A stretch of 7,698 bases of DNA. Origin: Caldilineae bacterium (GTDB lineage: Bacteria; Chloroflexota; Anaerolineae; J102). The translations under genes and the position numbers were made by a program. The notes beneath the pieces are model-generated. The model was not told where the DNA came from. It ran no database searches and saw only the letters and a program-made list of their open reading frames with translations. The DNA lies in NCBI GenBank assembly GCA_003694905.1, contig RFJM01000264.1, positions 1-7,698 of the forward strand. Reading direction: 5' to 3'. Positions 6,204 to 7,698 of the stretch are shown one piece after another (within the stretch, counting starts at the first letter, position 1; every line of letters starts with the position of its first letter).

Positions 6204-7346
6204 TCACGACCCCGCCTCTGGGGTACCCTCCTCCGCACAGGTCTGCAGTCCGACCAGCGCCGGCTGCGAGGCCGGGTTGAGCTCCAGTGCTCGATACAAC
6301 CACTCGATGGCTGCCTGGCAGTTACGCGGCTCGCCGTAGATGTAGGACAGACCCAGGGTGTAGTAATAGACTTCGTTGTCGGCCCCCAGTTCAATGGCGC
6401 GGGTCAGAGGCTCGACGGCATCTTCGTAGCGCTGTCGGCGATACAGCGCCATCCCCAGGTGTGCCCAGATGATGGCATTGTCGGGCTCGATTTCCACCGC
6501 CTTCTCCAACTCGATGACCGCTCGTTCGGGATCACCCATGTAGTAGTAGGCCCAGCCCAGCGCGTCGTACGCATCGCCGTAATCCGCGTCCAGCGCAATG
6601 GCCTCGCGGTAGTATGCGATCGCGTTTTCGTAGTCGCGCATGGCCGTGAAATTCAAACCTGTCTCGTAGTAAAGCCTGGCCAGCTTGGGATGGAGTCGTA
6701 TGGCTTCCAGATAGGCTTCGACCGACTGCTTGTATCTGCCGCGGGCGTTGTAGGCATAGCCCAGAGCGCGATGGGCATCCACACTCTGTGGATTCAGCCG
6801 CACTGCCTCCTGGGCTTCCTCTTCGGCCCGCTGCCAGTTCCCCAGGTCCGCGTACACCTCGGCCAGGTAAGCATGGGCTTCCGCCAGGGTCGGATCCAGA
6901 TCCACCGCGTGGATGCCCACTTCGATAGCGTCGTTGTATTTCTGGTTCCAGTCCAGAGCCCAGGCCAGCACCGCATTGTAGAAGGCTTCGTCATCCTTAA
7001 GGGCGACGGCTCGCTGCGCACTCTCCAGGGCGTCCTCGGGCTGATCGTGCAGAATCTGCAGGCGTGCCAGTTGCGCCCAGCTCTGGGCATCTTCGGGTTT
7101 CAGAACCAGATAGTGCTGGTAGGCGGCAACCGCATCTGCCAGCCTTCCCTCGATGTAGCCCATCTCGGCCTCGATCAGCAAACCTACCGGTGAGGGCGTC
7201 GGCGTAGGGGTGGGTTCGAAGGGATTGGGCACCCACTCGGGCTGACGGACGGCCACATAGAGCAGAAAAGCCGCGAGCAAAACGAGAAAGATAAATCGGC
7301 GATTCTTGCTCTTCTTGCGTCGCTTGTAGCGGTCGGTGAGATACAT
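6204..7346 (-). CDS. Membrane-anchored TPR-repeat protein
   Basis: This 380-residue protein has a basic N terminus (RYKRRKKSKNRR, 6-17), one transmembrane helix (about 18-33, FIFLVLLAAFLLYVAV) and a Pro/Thr linker (PTPTPTPSP, 45-53). About nine tetratricopeptide repeats follow, from roughly residue 55 to 360. Clear repeat units include AYLAEVYADLGNWQRAEEEAQEA (159-181), ALGYAYNARGRYKQSVEAY (194-212), DALGWAYYYMGDPERAVIELEKA (261-283) and HLGMALYRRQRYEDAVEPL (296-314). By the positive-inside rule the TPR domain lies outside the membrane. TPR arrays are protein-docking scaffolds; no catalytic domain is present and I cannot name a partner. It is the first gene of the minus-strand series, 165 bases before fabF, so a link to lipid synthesis is only positional. 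No Shine-Dalgarno precedes the ATG (CCTCCC lies there instead), but an in-frame TAG 33 bases upstream limits the start to near 7346. Confidence 0.85.
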   Translation of the reverse strand: MYLTDRYKRRKKSKNRRFIFLVLLAAFLLYVAVRQPEWVPNPFEPTPTPTPSPVGLLIEAEMGYIEGRLADAVAAYQHYLVLKPEDAQSWAQLARLQILHDQPEDALESAQRAVALKDDEAFYNAVLAWALDWNQKYNDAIEVGIHAVDLDPTLAEAHAYLAEVYADLGNWQRAEEEAQEAVRLNPQSVDAHRALGYAYNARGRYKQSVEAYLEAIRLHPKLARLYYETGLNFTAMRDYENAIAYYREAIALDADYGDAYDALGWAYYYMGDPERAVIELEKAVEIEPDNAIIWAHLGMALYRRQRYEDAVEPLTRAIELGADNEVYYYTLGLSYIYGEPRNCQAAIEWLYRALELNPASQPALVGLQTCAEEGTPEAGS

Positions 7347-7390
7347 AGACAGGGAGGTCAGGCGGGGTAGTCGCCGCTAGGCGGATGTGC

Positions 7391-7399
7391 ATTATAGCA
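7391..7399 (-). promoter_or_regulatory. Extended -10 promoter ahead of the TPR gene
   Basis: The minus strand reads TGCTATAAT: a perfect TATAAT (7396-7391) preceded by the TGn extension (7399-7397). No good TTGACA-like -35 is found 16-19 bases upstream, which is common for extended -10 promoters. Transcription would begin near 7384, giving a leader of about 38 bases before the ATG at 7346. It points into the TPR gene and possibly the entire downstream series. It is one of the few A/T-rich spots in this GC-rich intergenic region, which strengthens the call. Confidence 0.6.
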
Positions 7400-7582
7400 T
7401 GGGCCGATCGGATGAGCGGAAACGCGACTCGGTTCTAAAGTCTGTTGGTGGCAGAAGAGGGGGTGTGTTTCAATTTGGGGGCAGCTCGCGGGCGGCGCCC
7501 CCCGGAAACGTCGCGGCCACACCCAACCAGACGATTAACGATCGTTTCAGCTTGCCAGGCCGTGCTGCGTGGGTCGGCATCC

Positions 7583-7604
7583 GGACAGGCTGGAAAGCCT
7601 GTCC
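7583..7604. repeat. Perfect 9-bp hairpin with GGAA tetraloop
   Basis: GGACAGGCT (7583-7591) pairs perfectly with AGCCTGTCC (7596-7604) across the loop GGAA, which is of the stable GNRA class when read as RNA on the plus strand. No T-run follows, so it is not a standard intrinsic terminator. The shape fits a REP-like element core. Confidence 0.7.
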
Positions 7605-7669
7605 CACATCTTGCTCTGCCCGAGAAGCTGACGTCCCGGCCGCCCGTCTCGGTGGCCGAGGCCGCAGAT

Positions 7670-7687
7670 GCGGGGGCGCTCCCCCGC
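7670..7687. repeat. Perfect 7-bp GC hairpin
   Basis: GCGGGGG (7670-7676) pairs with CCCCCGC (7681-7687) across CGCT. It lies at the outer end of the palindrome-rich block and could mark one end of a repeat unit. No T-run follows. Confidence 0.5.
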
Positions 7688-7698
7688 CCCCCTTGCAC

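Larger units (their letters stand above)
7435..7698. repeat. Palindrome-dense extragenic repeat block
   Basis: No credible gene lies here. The stretch is crowded with inverted repeats: GGGC-ggc-GCCC near 7490-7500, the palindrome AACGATCGTT (7537-7546), a 7-base pair TCAGCTT (7547-7553) and AAGCTGA (7625-7631) framing a perfect 9-bp hairpin (7583-7604), CTCGG-tgg-CCGAG (7648-7660), and GCGGGGG-CGCT-CCCCCGC (7670-7687). ACGTCGCGGCC (7508-7518) recurs as ACGTCCCGGCC (7631-7641). From memory, similar hairpins and their spurious translations recur widely in some environmental bacterial genomes, suggesting a multi-copy interspersed element. An 87-codon minus frame (including GTGFPACPD and GGRRPRAAPK) crosses it and I regard that as non-coding. 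The outer limit runs to or past the window edge. Confidence 0.55.

Noticed and set aside
5448..7193. 581-codon plus-strand open frame, antisense to fabF and the TPR gene
   Set aside because: It lies opposite two genes with strong family motifs, shows no recognisable domain, and is explained by the third-position GC bias of the true genes.
7435..7698. 87-codon minus-strand open frame at the right edge
   Set aside because: It translates through a series of perfect palindromes, has repeated GRDVS segments matching DNA repeats, and lacks any ribosome site or domain. It looks like repeat DNA read as protein.
7670..7698. GC hairpin as a rho-independent terminator
   Set aside because: A C-run rather than a T-run follows on the plus strand, and none is present on the minus side.

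Overview
The window reads as a GC-rich bacterial chromosome segment. The best taxonomic hint is the membrane-anchored TPR protein with a Pro-Thr 'PTPTPTPSP' linker just after its transmembrane helix, a style I associate with Chloroflexota (Anaerolineae/Caldilineae-like lineages). The assignment is an inference; there is no rRNA or marker gene to confirm it.

Layout. Positions 1-213 (+) hold the last 70 codons of a gene that enters from the left; its product is not securely identified. It converges with six co-directional minus-strand genes that fill the rest of the coding space. In transcription order these are: a TPR protein with an N-terminal membrane anchor (7346-6204); beta-ketoacyl-ACP synthase II, FabF (6038-4782); beta-ketoacyl-ACP synthase III, FabH (4795-3584, overlapping fabF by 14 nt); a Nudix hydrolase with an NrtR-like C-terminal winged helix (about 3549-2821); a GT4-type glycosyltransferase (2791-1595); and an AlgD-like GDP-mannose/UDP-glucose 6-dehydrogenase (1563-247). 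Apart from the 165-base gap before fabF, the spacings are 14-nt overlap to 34 nt, so fabF to the dehydrogenase is probably one transcription unit. A perfect extended -10 promoter (TGCTATAAT, 7399-7391) lies just ahead of the TPR gene and could drive the whole set.

How the genes may work together. FabH starts and FabF elongates fatty acid chains. The glycosyltransferase and the sugar-nucleotide dehydrogenase point to synthesis of a uronic-acid-containing glycan or glycolipid. The Nudix/NrtR protein suggests nucleotide sensing or ADP-ribose/NAD-type chemistry. A common theme of cell-envelope lipid and glycan supply is plausible but unproven. No acyl carrier protein, fabD, fabG or further glycan genes are in view.

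The right end (7347-7698, about 350 bases) has no credible gene. It contains the promoter, followed outward by a palindrome-dense stretch with a perfect 9-bp hairpin closed by a GGAA loop, which looks like an interspersed extragenic repeat. I see no CRISPR array, tRNA, rRNA or transposase. The points most worth a second look are the repeat block, the roughly 60-residue Arg-rich tail on FabH, and the fabF leader, which has a short overlapping ORF, a hairpin with a T-run, and no Shine-Dalgarno sequence.
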